This document shows, in pieces, positions 9,801 through 16,683 of a stretch of 28,006 bases of DNA. A program made the translations under genes and the position numbers. Under the pieces are notes generated by a model that worked only from the letters and a program-made list of their open reading frames with translations, did not search any database and was not told the DNA's origin. Every line of letters starts with the position of its first letter. Position 1 is the stretch's first letter. The DNA is from Candidatus Zixiibacteriota bacterium (GTDB lineage Bacteria > Zixibacteria > MSB-5A5 > GN15 > FEB-12): the NCBI GenBank assembly GCA_003641405.1, contig QNAF01000003.1:1-28006 (forward strand), written 5' to 3'.

Positions 9801-10182
9801 CCCTCGCACCTATAACAGTGATAGTCTCATCAAGCTCGGTGACTTTAGTCCGCATCTTCTGGTTGATCTCGGTGGTTTTGTCGATGCTGACCGAGACATC
9901 GGTAACTTCAACAGTATAGGATTCAATATGAGATATCCTCAGAGTGTACGTAGCCGGCTCCAGACCCAGGATAGCATACCGACCGTCAAGATCAGTCTGT
10001 GCCCCCATGGTTGTTCCTACAATTAGAACGGAGGCTCCTATGATCGGCTCTCCAGATTTTTCAGAGACGATCTGACCCTTGATCTGTCCGGTCGATGCAC
10101 CAAGAGCTCCCATAGGCAGCAGGAGTATTCCTAATACAAACACTACTACGCCTGCAAGCAGCCTCTTACCATTCCCAACCAT
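6853..10182 (-). CDS. TonB-dependent outer-membrane receptor with DxNxNG motif array
   Basis: 1109 residues. A signal peptide (about 1-30) is followed by a carboxypeptidase-regulatory-like Ig domain (about 31-110: GQIKGQIVSEKSGEPIIGAS, DLDGRYAILGLEPATYTL), a TonB-box-like stretch (DETITVIGARD) and a plug domain (VDALLEQVAGVHTT, DVFIRGGRAGEVAYIVDG). A large beta-barrel ends in aromatic IRLGLGVNF. Residues about 454-650 interrupt the barrel region with at least seven DxNxNGxxD-like motifs, probably an extracellular loop. The receptor should import a ligand using TonB-ExbBD energy; the ligand is unknown. ATG 10182 follows AGGAGG by 7 nt. The frame stays open to 10338, but that extension lacks a good start and would hide the signal peptide. 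First gene of the three-gene operon. Confidence 0.93.
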   Translation of the reverse strand: MVGNGKRLLAGVVVFVLGILLLPMGALGASTGQIKGQIVSEKSGEPIIGASVLIVGTTMGAQTDLDGRYAILGLEPATYTLRISHIESYTVEVTDVSVSIDKTTEINQKMRTKVTELDETITVIGARDVLDITDVTSQVVITADEIETMPVQSVDALLEQVAGVHTTAEGDVFIRGGRAGEVAYIVDGVPIGDPLGGQGQIGANLSLVSGSISEIQIIKDGFDPEYGNALSGIVNIRSNTGSKDNTNVKFQYITDDLGNADLNKYSQNYDFCMFSISGPDPLLSDKVLPALGLNVLKDQEFTYYVYGEVSKTDGFYPMSNYDTPATSRNWSSINLLGFEIPQRAYDSYHFQTNLKFRPRQNLKFIFSYKRWYSKWTAFSWDYRYSYATAPVRSQNRHSMSLEVTQEIARNMFYELNLSVLDTHSDLAPGNPDHPGKTIPPDEFSLDSEWETYTDVNQNGIYDRPEPLINLFPDTAANGDPQYTYGEFNTFIDNVQGGGAFFYPWYFNDNGIIDNLESEPFIDLNGNGVWDAGDVLHDRNGNGVLDVELYPIIDRRTPEPYVDGDSIIGEPFTDVNSNRVYDPGIDIFFRSPDLEVNQDLNHNGYYDGPNDPWDLTTPFEDRNRNGIYDPPNGQYDPGEQFTDENGNGRYDYGGTASFLDRGNHDVDAVWEDRQVRTYRGELKITRQMGRHELKGGCFFQIDSLSYGRIERPYLQYTGSPDTLNLYSERGAFRDFYTYAPTSGAVYFRDKIEYGSMIASLGLRWDFFLQDADELAATLRADDRGGTVQGDRQKFSPRIGFSYPISDKAKVYFNYGHFFQLPSFVWMYARNTSSVNQNDIVGNPNLDYQKTIQYSFGVKYKITPTYTIDIEGYFKDEFDKINQGQVLQNESIYINQYLNKDYGRSRGFEVTLEKRGGSVNGSVSYAYAFAYGKDSQTNENFMEEFLLSRQPLTESPLDHDIRHSLRAGIQIYMSTTAKPRLFGVPIPNGWSFSLQTIINSGKPFTPTSAYPGISQTGLEDIENNSMRYPGTAVFDVRFQKEFTMAGLDWEGIMWVENIFNSRNVDDVYENTGRADTQQNQNQVIKGGTEYDRNPYNWGYPRQIRLGLGVNF
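8229..8823 (-). repeat. array of calcium-binding-like DxNxNGxxD coding repeats
   Basis: Within the receptor, read N to C: DVNQNGIYD, a degenerate NDNGIID, DLNGNGVWD, DRNGNGVLD, DVNSNRVYD, DLNHNGYYD, DRNRNGIYD and DENGNGRYD. Spacing is irregular (roughly 9-50 residues), with Pro/Asp-rich linkers such as EPFID and GEPFTDVNS. The pattern resembles EF-hand/dockerin or thrombospondin type 3 calcium loops. Confidence 0.8.
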
Positions 10183-10460
10183 CACTGTTCCTCCTCGAGA
10201 AGCATAACAACTTATGAGCAACCGGATGAACAACGAGTGCAACAAACTAATCACACTCGATCCGAACTCCGGCCACAAATCTTCGTTTTCTCCGGCATCT
10301 GACAGGAATGCGACGGACGGCTTTTGGAGTAAATCCACTGGAGTCCGTCAAAACCTTCCAAACCCGTTGTTTACCGACGGTTAACCCAATAATACCAACC
10401 GCCCGAATAGCCGGAAAGATATCTACCTCCGCACGTGCAAGTCAAGCGATTTTTACCTCG

Positions 10461-11300
10461 CTAAACACTGGTCTTTTCACTTATAAGACTTCCGGGGGGA
10501 GCATCTTGTTCAACAGAAAATCGACGTGAAAGTGGATATCTCTCGATTACATCCGTGTGAAAACGTACTATCGAGTCTACTCGAGATGATACCAAACCAG
10601 GTTTCAGGGTTACTCCAAGAGCCTTTGTCATGCTACGAAGAAAAAGATGTGCGAGCATGTCAAGCTGCTCTCTTCCAATTGGTTGCGGTTTGCTGCCGTC
10701 AGTGTGCGAAACAGTCAAAGCCGGGTGCGAGACCACTCCAGATAACTTTATTGACCCATGCTGCAGAATCACTCCCCTGATCTGTCTTTGAGCCGAAGCG
10801 ACGATTTTTCTGCCTTGATGCAGCAACTCACACCTTGCCACCGATGAAAAACAGGGTTCTTTGTGATGCCTCCTGCTCCTATTTCCACTGACAGTTGAGC
10901 GCTCTGCAACAACCGTATCGATATCGAGCTCCTTCAGGAAGACACTGAGCGCCAACGCAAAGCGTCTGTGGGCTGCCGCAATAGAATTTGCTCGCGCGTC
11001 GTCGCTATCCGGCACCAGAGGATTGACAGCTATGGCGTATGTTAGCTCTGAGGGATCATGGTACACTGCCCTACCACCTGTTACCCGACGAATCACCGGA
11101 GTATCCCCCAAATTGGCAGTATTAACAGCCCTTTCCAGCCCCTGGTGATAACCTATCGTGATAGCTCCAACGCGCCAGGTGTACAGCCTGAGAAGGGTGC
11201 TGCCAGGGCTGGAAAACACGCTTGAGAGCATCCATTCGTCGAAGGCCATGTTGAAAAAGGGATCGCCTGCAAAATGACAGAAGAACAAATCTTTGTGCAT
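10461..11300 (-). CDS. LipM-like octanoyltransferase / lipoate-protein ligase family protein
   Basis: 279 residues of the BPL_LplA_LipB superfamily, acting in lipoylation of 2-oxoacid dehydrogenases and GcvH. Conserved blocks are RRVTGGRAVYHDPSELTYA (about 70-88), the segment with Cys150 (EPCFSSVARCELL) and GRKIVASAQRQ with Lys165, then LQHGSIKL. A Cys just ahead of the conserved Lys region matches the acyl-enzyme Cys of Bacillus LipM and is absent from LplA, so octanoyl transfer from ACP is more likely than ATP-dependent lipoate ligation; that assignment is inference. ATG 11300 is used although the frame is open to TTG 11348, because that extension would translate a terminator-like hairpin (11313-11333). 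No clear Shine-Dalgarno is seen. No lipA is in the window. Confidence 0.85.
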   Translation of the reverse strand: MHKDLFFCHFAGDPFFNMAFDEWMLSSVFSSPGSTLLRLYTWRVGAITIGYHQGLERAVNTANLGDTPVIRRVTGGRAVYHDPSELTYAIAVNPLVPDSDDARANSIAAAHRRFALALSVFLKELDIDTVVAERSTVSGNRSRRHHKEPCFSSVARCELLHQGRKIVASAQRQIRGVILQHGSIKLSGVVSHPALTVSHTDGSKPQPIGREQLDMLAHLFLRSMTKALGVTLKPGLVSSRVDSIVRFHTDVIERYPLSRRFSVEQDAPPGSLISEKTSV

Positions 11301-11312
11301 GGGTACAAGAAA

Positions 11313-11333
11313 GCGCTCCGCGATGCGGAGCGC
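11313..11333 (-). terminator. intrinsic terminator of the sigma-54 activator gene
   Basis: A perfect 9-bp stem (GCGCTCCGC / GCGGAGCGC) with a 3-nt loop, followed on the minus strand by TTTCTTGT. It sits 28 nt after the stop at 11361 and 12 nt before the lipM-like ATG. Confidence 0.75.
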
Positions 11334-11360
11334 AAGAACCGAGTACAATGGGATTGGATT

Positions 11361-14294
11361 CTAGTTGATTGAATCCAATTGATTTAGATCGATCCGGTAT
11401 TCCTTGATCTTCAGACGCAGAGTTGACTCCGGTATGTTGAGCGAGGCCGCGGCGTGCTTTTTGACACCATTGCGCTCCCTCAGCGCTCTGACGATGAATT
11501 TCTTCTCATGAGCCGCCAAATGGTCATAAAGACCGTACTGATTACTGAAAATCACGTCATCTATGATCGGACGACCAAGGACCGAAGCTGTATCATCGGT
11601 ACCCACGGCAAAGAACTTTGAGGAAAGAATCTCCGGCTCAATCACCTGGCTGTCACCTGCCAACAGCGCCAGTTTCTTGATTTCATTTTCCAATTCTCGC
11701 ACGTTTCCAGGCCAATCATACGTAACCAGGTGTTTGACAACCGCAACACTCAACTCTTTATCACTCCCATTAAGGAAATGTGCGGCCAGCAGTGGGATAT
11801 CCTCACGACGCTCACTCAAGGCAGGTAGTCTGAACGACAAAGCTGAAAGCCGATAGTAGAGGTCCTGCCGGAATCTTCGCTCAGCCATCTCCGCCTTAAG
11901 GTCCTTATTCGTAGCAGAAACTACGCGTACATCGACGCGACGAGGTACACTCTCACCAAGACGAACAATCTCCTTTTCTTCCAAAACTCGCAGGATCTTT
12001 GCCTGAATCCCAAGCGGCATGTCAGCGATTTCATCCAGAAAGAAAGTACCGCCATCAGCCTCTTCGAAAAGCCCTGGTTTGTCTCTGTCCGCACCGGTGA
12101 AGGCACCCTTGTGATAACCAAAAAGTTCCGATTCCAGAAGTGTTTCGGGTAGAGCGGCACAGTTGACGGAAATGAATCGCTTGTCTCGACGCTGCGAGTT
12201 GTAGTGGATCGCTCTGGCCAGCAGGTCTTTCCCGCTGCCTGTCGGACCTTCTATGACTATAGAGATGTTTGAGTTGATTACCTGGTGAACCTGGGTCAGA
12301 AGATCAAGCATCACCGGACTCTTGGAAATTATGTTTGGAAATACAGCCTGCTCCCCAAGCTGGCTTTTCAGACGCCGGTTATCCTCAAGAAGTCTTAGCC
12401 GCTGCAATTCAGCGGACTTAAAAGCAACAATATCCGAAAAACCCACCGAGAAATTGAGTGAGTCCTGAGAGAAGGGGTTGAGAGTGTTGTCTTTTGAGAT
12501 CTTGTCGAGATACACAAAACCGGCCGTTCTGTCACTCATCATGAAAGGAACCACCATCACACTGGCGATTGCATCGGGTACTTCGGGGAATAGGTCATTA
12601 ATGTATGGGTCACGGCGACAATCCAGCAGCAAAGTCGGCTTGATAGTGAATATCTCCTCGCCGAGGAGTCGCTCAAAACCGTCACAAAACTTCTTGGCCT
12701 GATTTGCTGAAAAATCGAAAGAAGCCGTGATCGCGTGATCGTCGAATTCCGGAATGACGATAATGGCCCTGTCAGCTCCGGTTCTCTGCAATAGAACATT
12801 GAGAGTCTCATCCATTTGACAGGCCTTAAGATCCTCCACGTCTTCCTGTTTTGCAAGTTTCCCGAAAAGCCTGTATTCATTGTCCTCAGATATCGACAGA
12901 GCAACTGCCTGGTCAGCGAGCGAAGAGAGGAATTTGTTGACGCGCCGAACTTTGGCCACTTCAGCCCGAGCGGCAAATGCCTTTTCTGATCTGCTTAACC
13001 TTTTGAAGCCCTTTGTGAGATCCCCCTGGCGGCAGGCAAAAACACCCATCTGGAAGTCAGCCTCTGCCGTCCAGTAGTCCATTTTCAGCCGTCTGAAAAC
13101 GCGAGAGGACTCCTCATACATATTCCGAATCTTGTTAATGTCATCAGAGCCTGCAGTCACCATGAGATTCGCTACTACCAATAACGTCCGCGCCAGATCA
13201 ACCGGATCGTCAGCAAGACGGGCAAGCTCGATAGCCTTACGTCCATGCTCAAGAGCATCATCGAATTCCTGCCGCAATGCGAACGCCTCTGCAATAACCC
13301 GATGAGAAAGGGCTATTTCCGTTCGTTCACCAATCTGCACCGACAAGTCCAGGGCCTTCTGGCCATATTTCATCGCAGCATCGACATTGTCCAGAGCGAG
13401 CTCGACATCGCCCAACCGCCTTACAGACTGGGAGACAAGAGATGACTCCGGGGCCAGCCGCTTGCCCTGATCGTAGGCCTCACGTAGAAGAGATTTCGCT
13501 TTGAAGTTGTCACCCTTCTCCAAGGCCAGCTCTCCTGCGTATTCGAGGTAGATTACGCGCTCACGACACAGTCCATGTCGATCGATTATCTCCAACGCTC
13601 TGGAAAGGCAGCGTTCCGAGAAGACATGCTCTCGTCGTCGCAGGTGTAAATACGCTAAGGACAGTAGATTGATAGCCACCGAGACTTCGTCACCCTCACG
13701 TTCACCAAAGGCCAGCGCTGAACGGAGATCTGATTCTGCCTGGCGCCACTCTCCCAGCAAAACACGTATTCGTCCGGCGTTGCCCGTAAGTTGAGAGGTC
13801 TTCCTTGGGTTGCCAATCGCAAGATCGATTGCCTCGTCAAGGAATTGACAAGCAGGACGATAATCTGACCGAAGGAACGAGATACGAGCCAACCGGTTCA
13901 AACAGTCGATCTGCCCAACCTTGTCCCCGGCACGCCGATAAGAAGCAAGTGAATCGTAAGCCTTCTTCTCTGCGTTATTTAAATCGCCCAAAGCTGAATA
14001 CACTTTTGAGAGAACCAATAATACGCGTGCATAGCGCCGGTTGAGAGGATAGTCCGCCAGAATGGCGGCCCCCTTCTGGCCCATATCCATTGCCTTGGCA
14101 TAATTTCCCTCAAAGTAGGCATCATCGGCTCGCAATGAGAGGAACAGACCGAGTTGATAACCATCGTCACCGAAATCACTTTCAGATAGCTGCTCCAACT
14201 CTCGGCGAGAAGCATCATGCTGTCGTTGACGGAGCAATTCTTCTATGGCAAGCAAGCGGTTGTCAAAAACAAACCTTTGTGAGGATGTGGCCAT
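11361..14294 (-). CDS. sigma-54-dependent activator, TPR-GAF-AAA+-Fis architecture
   Basis: 977 residues. The first about 440 residues are TPR-like helical repeats (e.g. AVAINLLSLAYLHLRRREHV), followed by a GAF-like sensor (about 465-605). The AAA+ domain has Walker A GPTGSGKD at 683-690, an intact GAFTGA sigma-54 contact loop at 730-735, Walker B with FFLDEIAD (about 752) and WPGNVRELENEIKKL. The C-terminus (about 935-975) is a Fis-type HTH (AAASLNIPESTLRLKIKEYR). It should remodel RNA polymerase-sigma-54 at target promoters. There is no response-regulator receiver domain, so control would come from TPR-protein or GAF-ligand binding rather than a two-component phosphorelay. It lies 96 nt downstream of the small secreted protein gene and may share its promoter. 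The target genes are not evident. Confidence 0.95.
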   Translation of the reverse strand: MATSSQRFVFDNRLLAIEELLRQRQHDASRRELEQLSESDFGDDGYQLGLFLSLRADDAYFEGNYAKAMDMGQKGAAILADYPLNRRYARVLLVLSKVYSALGDLNNAEKKAYDSLASYRRAGDKVGQIDCLNRLARISFLRSDYRPACQFLDEAIDLAIGNPRKTSQLTGNAGRIRVLLGEWRQAESDLRSALAFGEREGDEVSVAINLLSLAYLHLRRREHVFSERCLSRALEIIDRHGLCRERVIYLEYAGELALEKGDNFKAKSLLREAYDQGKRLAPESSLVSQSVRRLGDVELALDNVDAAMKYGQKALDLSVQIGERTEIALSHRVIAEAFALRQEFDDALEHGRKAIELARLADDPVDLARTLLVVANLMVTAGSDDINKIRNMYEESSRVFRRLKMDYWTAEADFQMGVFACRQGDLTKGFKRLSRSEKAFAARAEVAKVRRVNKFLSSLADQAVALSISEDNEYRLFGKLAKQEDVEDLKACQMDETLNVLLQRTGADRAIIVIPEFDDHAITASFDFSANQAKKFCDGFERLLGEEIFTIKPTLLLDCRRDPYINDLFPEVPDAIASVMVVPFMMSDRTAGFVYLDKISKDNTLNPFSQDSLNFSVGFSDIVAFKSAELQRLRLLEDNRRLKSQLGEQAVFPNIISKSPVMLDLLTQVHQVINSNISIVIEGPTGSGKDLLARAIHYNSQRRDKRFISVNCAALPETLLESELFGYHKGAFTGADRDKPGLFEEADGGTFFLDEIADMPLGIQAKILRVLEEKEIVRLGESVPRRVDVRVVSATNKDLKAEMAERRFRQDLYYRLSALSFRLPALSERREDIPLLAAHFLNGSDKELSVAVVKHLVTYDWPGNVRELENEIKKLALLAGDSQVIEPEILSSKFFAVGTDDTASVLGRPIIDDVIFSNQYGLYDHLAAHEKKFIVRALRERNGVKKHAAASLNIPESTLRLKIKEYRIDLNQLDSIN

Positions 14295-14390
14295 TGTTGT
14301 GTGCTCTTCCTAACTCTGCCTTTTTCGGCTGAGCGACTTACCAGGCAGCTAATCCCTTGTGTACACCAGGTGCTGCGCCAGCCAATGAAC

Positions 14391-14672
14391 TTAGAATCCG
14401 ATCAGACTTCCGATCGCTATACTCCGAAAAAACTCAAACCACAGGGTTTGAACAGATGGGGAACAATCGCCACCACCATCCAATGGCAAGGTATCGGTTT
14501 TGGTCGTGTCACGCTTATCATCGACTGGGTCATCCCAATTGTACCAAGTCGTGTCAAGATCCAAAACGTCCTCATCCCAAGGATGTTCCCCCGAAAGTGC
14601 GGGTCCGGAAACGAAACATGCAACAATGAAGGCAAGGCTCATTAGAACAACTGTTAGAGTTCTACCGTTCAT
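14391..14672 (-). CDS. small secreted acidic protein of unknown function
   Basis: 93 residues. An N-terminal signal peptide (TLTVVLMSLAFIVACFVSG, then PALSG) is followed by a short Asp/Trp/Thr-rich mature region (DEDVLDLDTTWYNWDDPVDD) and a hydrophobic C-terminal end (FRSIAIGSLIGF). I recognise no family. Support for a real gene: GGAGG 8 nt before ATG 14672 and a TTGACA-17-TAGACT promoter about 115 nt upstream. It could be a marker or signal gene for the downstream sigma-54 activator; that is only positional inference. Confidence 0.7.
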   Translation of the reverse strand: MNGRTLTVVLMSLAFIVACFVSGPALSGEHPWDEDVLDLDTTWYNWDDPVDDKRDTTKTDTLPLDGGGDCSPSVQTLWFEFFRSIAIGSLIGF

Positions 14673-14977
14673 ATCATCAACCTCCGCTAATTTTTTCTTC
14701 AGCTATACAACCATTCGCACAAAGCAGGAACTTCGCTGATAGAGTTGTTATGCGCGAGATTCTCTCGGCGCATATCTTGCCACTATCAGTCTACAAAATA
14801 ACTATCCTGTTGTCAAGCAATATATTACCTTTCGCAGGATTTGCGCCTCTTACATAGATATTGAATGAAAAAGAAATGTATACAGCCCGAACCTTCAATT
14901 GATCGGAGTTAAGAGCAGATTTGCGCTAACTGACTGAGATATGGCCAGTTAAGGGGAATTGACTGAGCTGCAATAGC
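14673..14977. other. intergenic region upstream of the small secreted protein gene
   Basis: 305 nt without a gene. It holds the minus-strand promoter at 14788-14816 and an imperfect hairpin (about 14751-14772, TGCGC-GAGA / TCTC-g-GCGCA) that would lie in the 5' leader of the 14672 gene. The stretch 14817-14930 is AT-rich with no feature I can name. A 6-bp inverted repeat (14964-14969 / 14975-14980) overlaps the stop codon of the CorC-like gene but lacks a T tract, so it is a poor terminator. Confidence 0.6.
14788..14816 (-). promoter_or_regulatory. sigma-70-type promoter for the small secreted protein gene
   Basis: On the minus strand, TTGACA (14816-14811), a 17-nt spacer, then TAGACT (14793-14788). 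The -35 is perfect and the -10 matches 4 of 6. The implied leader is about 108 nt and includes a weak hairpin. Confidence 0.6.
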
Positions 14978-16240
14978 TCACTTCTTGAGAATCTTGACTG
15001 ACTTGATGCGCTGGCCATCGATCGAAACTATTTCGAATTCCACCGAGTTCCATTTGACTATTTCGCCCTGCTTTGGAACCGATCCGACGAGATCATAAAT
15101 CAAGCCGCCTACAGTGTCATAATCGTCTTGATCGTAGTCAGTGCCGAGGTGATCCTGAAGTTTGTCCACTCGCAAGGAAGCATCGACCAGAATGTGACCA
15201 TCCGCCAACAAACTGACCTCGGCCTCTTCGCTATCATGTTCATCCTGTATCTCACCGACTATTTCCTCAATGATGTCTTCTAGCGTGATCAGGCCTGCGA
15301 CCCCACCGTACTCGTCAGCAACGATGGCGATGTGTAACTTGCGGGCGCGGAATTCACGAAGCAATTCACCGATAACCTTTGATTCAGGCACAAAGTAAGG
15401 TTTTCGAAGGTAACTGGAGATGATGAATTCCTCTCCCTGACCAGGCATGTTGCTAAAGACATCCTTGACGTAAAGAACACCGACAATCTTATCGATTGAT
15501 ACGCCATACACCGGATAACGAGAATGGCCATCGTTGCGCACGAGTTCCTGAATCTGGGCAAAGCTTGCCGATTCCTGTATGCCAACGATGTCGATGCGCG
15601 GAGACATCACTTCTCGAACCTGTGTCTGATCGAGCAGAAAGATTTGCCCGATCATTTCCTTTTCATCTTCTTCGACAATCGTCTCACCAATCCCGGCTTG
15701 ATCTGCAAGTGTCTCGATTGCACGCTCAACGATTTCCTCTTTCTCTTCTTCAGTGACATGCTCATCCTGTTTGGCCTGCCGCAACCCGTACCGGTACAGA
15801 CGAACCATTGGCAAGAACACCACGTAGAAAATAGAGATCAGCCACAGGTATCTTATCATCCTCTGATTGATCGCTCGGCGGGACGAGCTCCGAGGCAGAT
15901 ACTCAATGACCAGTATGTGCAGAATCCACATGATTACCAACCCGAACAAGTAGAAGTAGCGAGGATCCATCGCACTACTTGATGTGAGACGATCAACAGC
16001 AAACAAGTAGCAGGTCGTGGTGAGAATCAGAACGAAAGATTTGTAGATCGTCGCTACTTGCACGAATGCTCTTGGGTCACCAGCCAGTCGCTCAAGAAAG
16101 GTCTCGCGCCGTTTCGACAGACCAGGGAACAATGTTCGGACGTCATCGGGATCAATATACACAGCCAGGGCATAGAGCGAAACCAGGTAGCCGGAAGCAA
16201 AGGCCAGCGCGATCACAGCTATGTATGCAGCAACTATCAT
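14978..16240 (-). CDS. CNNM/CBS/CorC-domain membrane protein (hemolysin C-like)
   Basis: 420 residues. The N-terminal CNNM (DUF21) membrane domain (about 1-185) has segments at MIVAAYIAVIALAFASGYLV, at about 62-82 and at about 95-112. Two CBS motifs follow (about 205-325: REVMSPRIDIVGI, DGHSRYPVYGVSIDKIVGVL, HIAIVADEYGGVAGLITLED), then a CorC_HlyC transporter-associated domain (about 335-418: ILVDASLRVDKLQDHL, YDTVGGLIYDLVGSVPKQGE). Relatives are implicated in Mg2+/Co2+ homeostasis; the toxin reading of 'hemolysin' is historical. Its ATG overlaps the ybeY stop as ATGA, pointing to translational coupling. Last gene of the aspS-phoH operon. Confidence 0.92.
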   Translation of the reverse strand: MIVAAYIAVIALAFASGYLVSLYALAVYIDPDDVRTLFPGLSKRRETFLERLAGDPRAFVQVATIYKSFVLILTTTCYLFAVDRLTSSSAMDPRYFYLFGLVIMWILHILVIEYLPRSSSRRAINQRMIRYLWLISIFYVVFLPMVRLYRYGLRQAKQDEHVTEEEKEEIVERAIETLADQAGIGETIVEEDEKEMIGQIFLLDQTQVREVMSPRIDIVGIQESASFAQIQELVRNDGHSRYPVYGVSIDKIVGVLYVKDVFSNMPGQGEEFIISSYLRKPYFVPESKVIGELLREFRARKLHIAIVADEYGGVAGLITLEDIIEEIVGEIQDEHDSEEAEVSLLADGHILVDASLRVDKLQDHLGTDYDQDDYDTVGGLIYDLVGSVPKQGEIVKWNSVEFEIVSIDGQRIKSVKILKK

Positions 16241-16677
16241 TTAGTATCAATGCCTTTGAGGTTCGCAAGATAGTGCTCCTGTCGGCGCTCCATTGCGTCT
16301 GCCTCTTTGCCGGTCGAGTGATCGTATCCGAACAGGTGCAGCATGCCGTGGCAGAATAGCCTCAAGTACTCATCGCTGAACGAAGTTTCATATTCCCTGG
16401 CCTGGCGTCTGACAGTAGCGGCAGAGATATACACTTCGCCAAACACACCTCCAGGTTCGGAAGGTGGATCGATATTGAACGACAGCACATCAGTGGTTCG
16501 GTCGATATCGCGGTAATCCCTGTTCAGGGCCCGCATTCTGCAATCTGTAGTGGTCACGAGATTAATCTCGCTTGTCCAGTACGGATCAGCTTCTTCACTG
16601 ACAATCAGGCTGAAGAGCCGTCTTATACGAGTCGCAGGAAGACGGTCCGGCACTTCTTTGTGGCTGCAAAGTTTCAT
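16237..16677 (-). CDS. ybeY: endoribonuclease YbeY (rRNA maturation factor)
   Basis: 146 residues, the usual length. The zinc motif H-x3-H-x5-H is intact in CHGMLHLFGYDHSTGKEAD. The family blocks INLVTTTDCRMRALNRDYRD and TTDVLSFNID precede it. YbeY is a metal-dependent single-strand RNase needed for 16S 3'-end processing and ribosome quality control. It starts 6 nt after the stop of the HD-domain gene and overlaps the CorC-like gene by 4 nt. The phoH-7TMHD-ybeY order is a conserved bacterial arrangement, which supports the call. Confidence 0.96.
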   Translation of the reverse strand: MKLCSHKEVPDRLPATRIRRLFSLIVSEEADPYWTSEINLVTTTDCRMRALNRDYRDIDRTTDVLSFNIDPPSEPGGVFGEVYISAATVRRQAREYETSFSDEYLRLFCHGMLHLFGYDHSTGKEADAMERRQEHYLANLKGIDTK

Positions 16678-16683
16678 GGCACG

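Noticed and set aside
10183..10338. N-terminal extension of the TonB receptor to 10338
   Set aside because: ATG 10182 has AGGAGG at ideal spacing and begins a proper signal peptide; the extension would bury it.
11301..11348. N-terminal extension of the lipM-like gene to TTG 11348
   Set aside because: It would translate through a perfect terminator hairpin of the preceding gene.
15524..15982. 152-residue plus-strand reading frame
   Set aside because: Antisense to the CNNM/CBS gene, whose motifs are intact; shadow frame.
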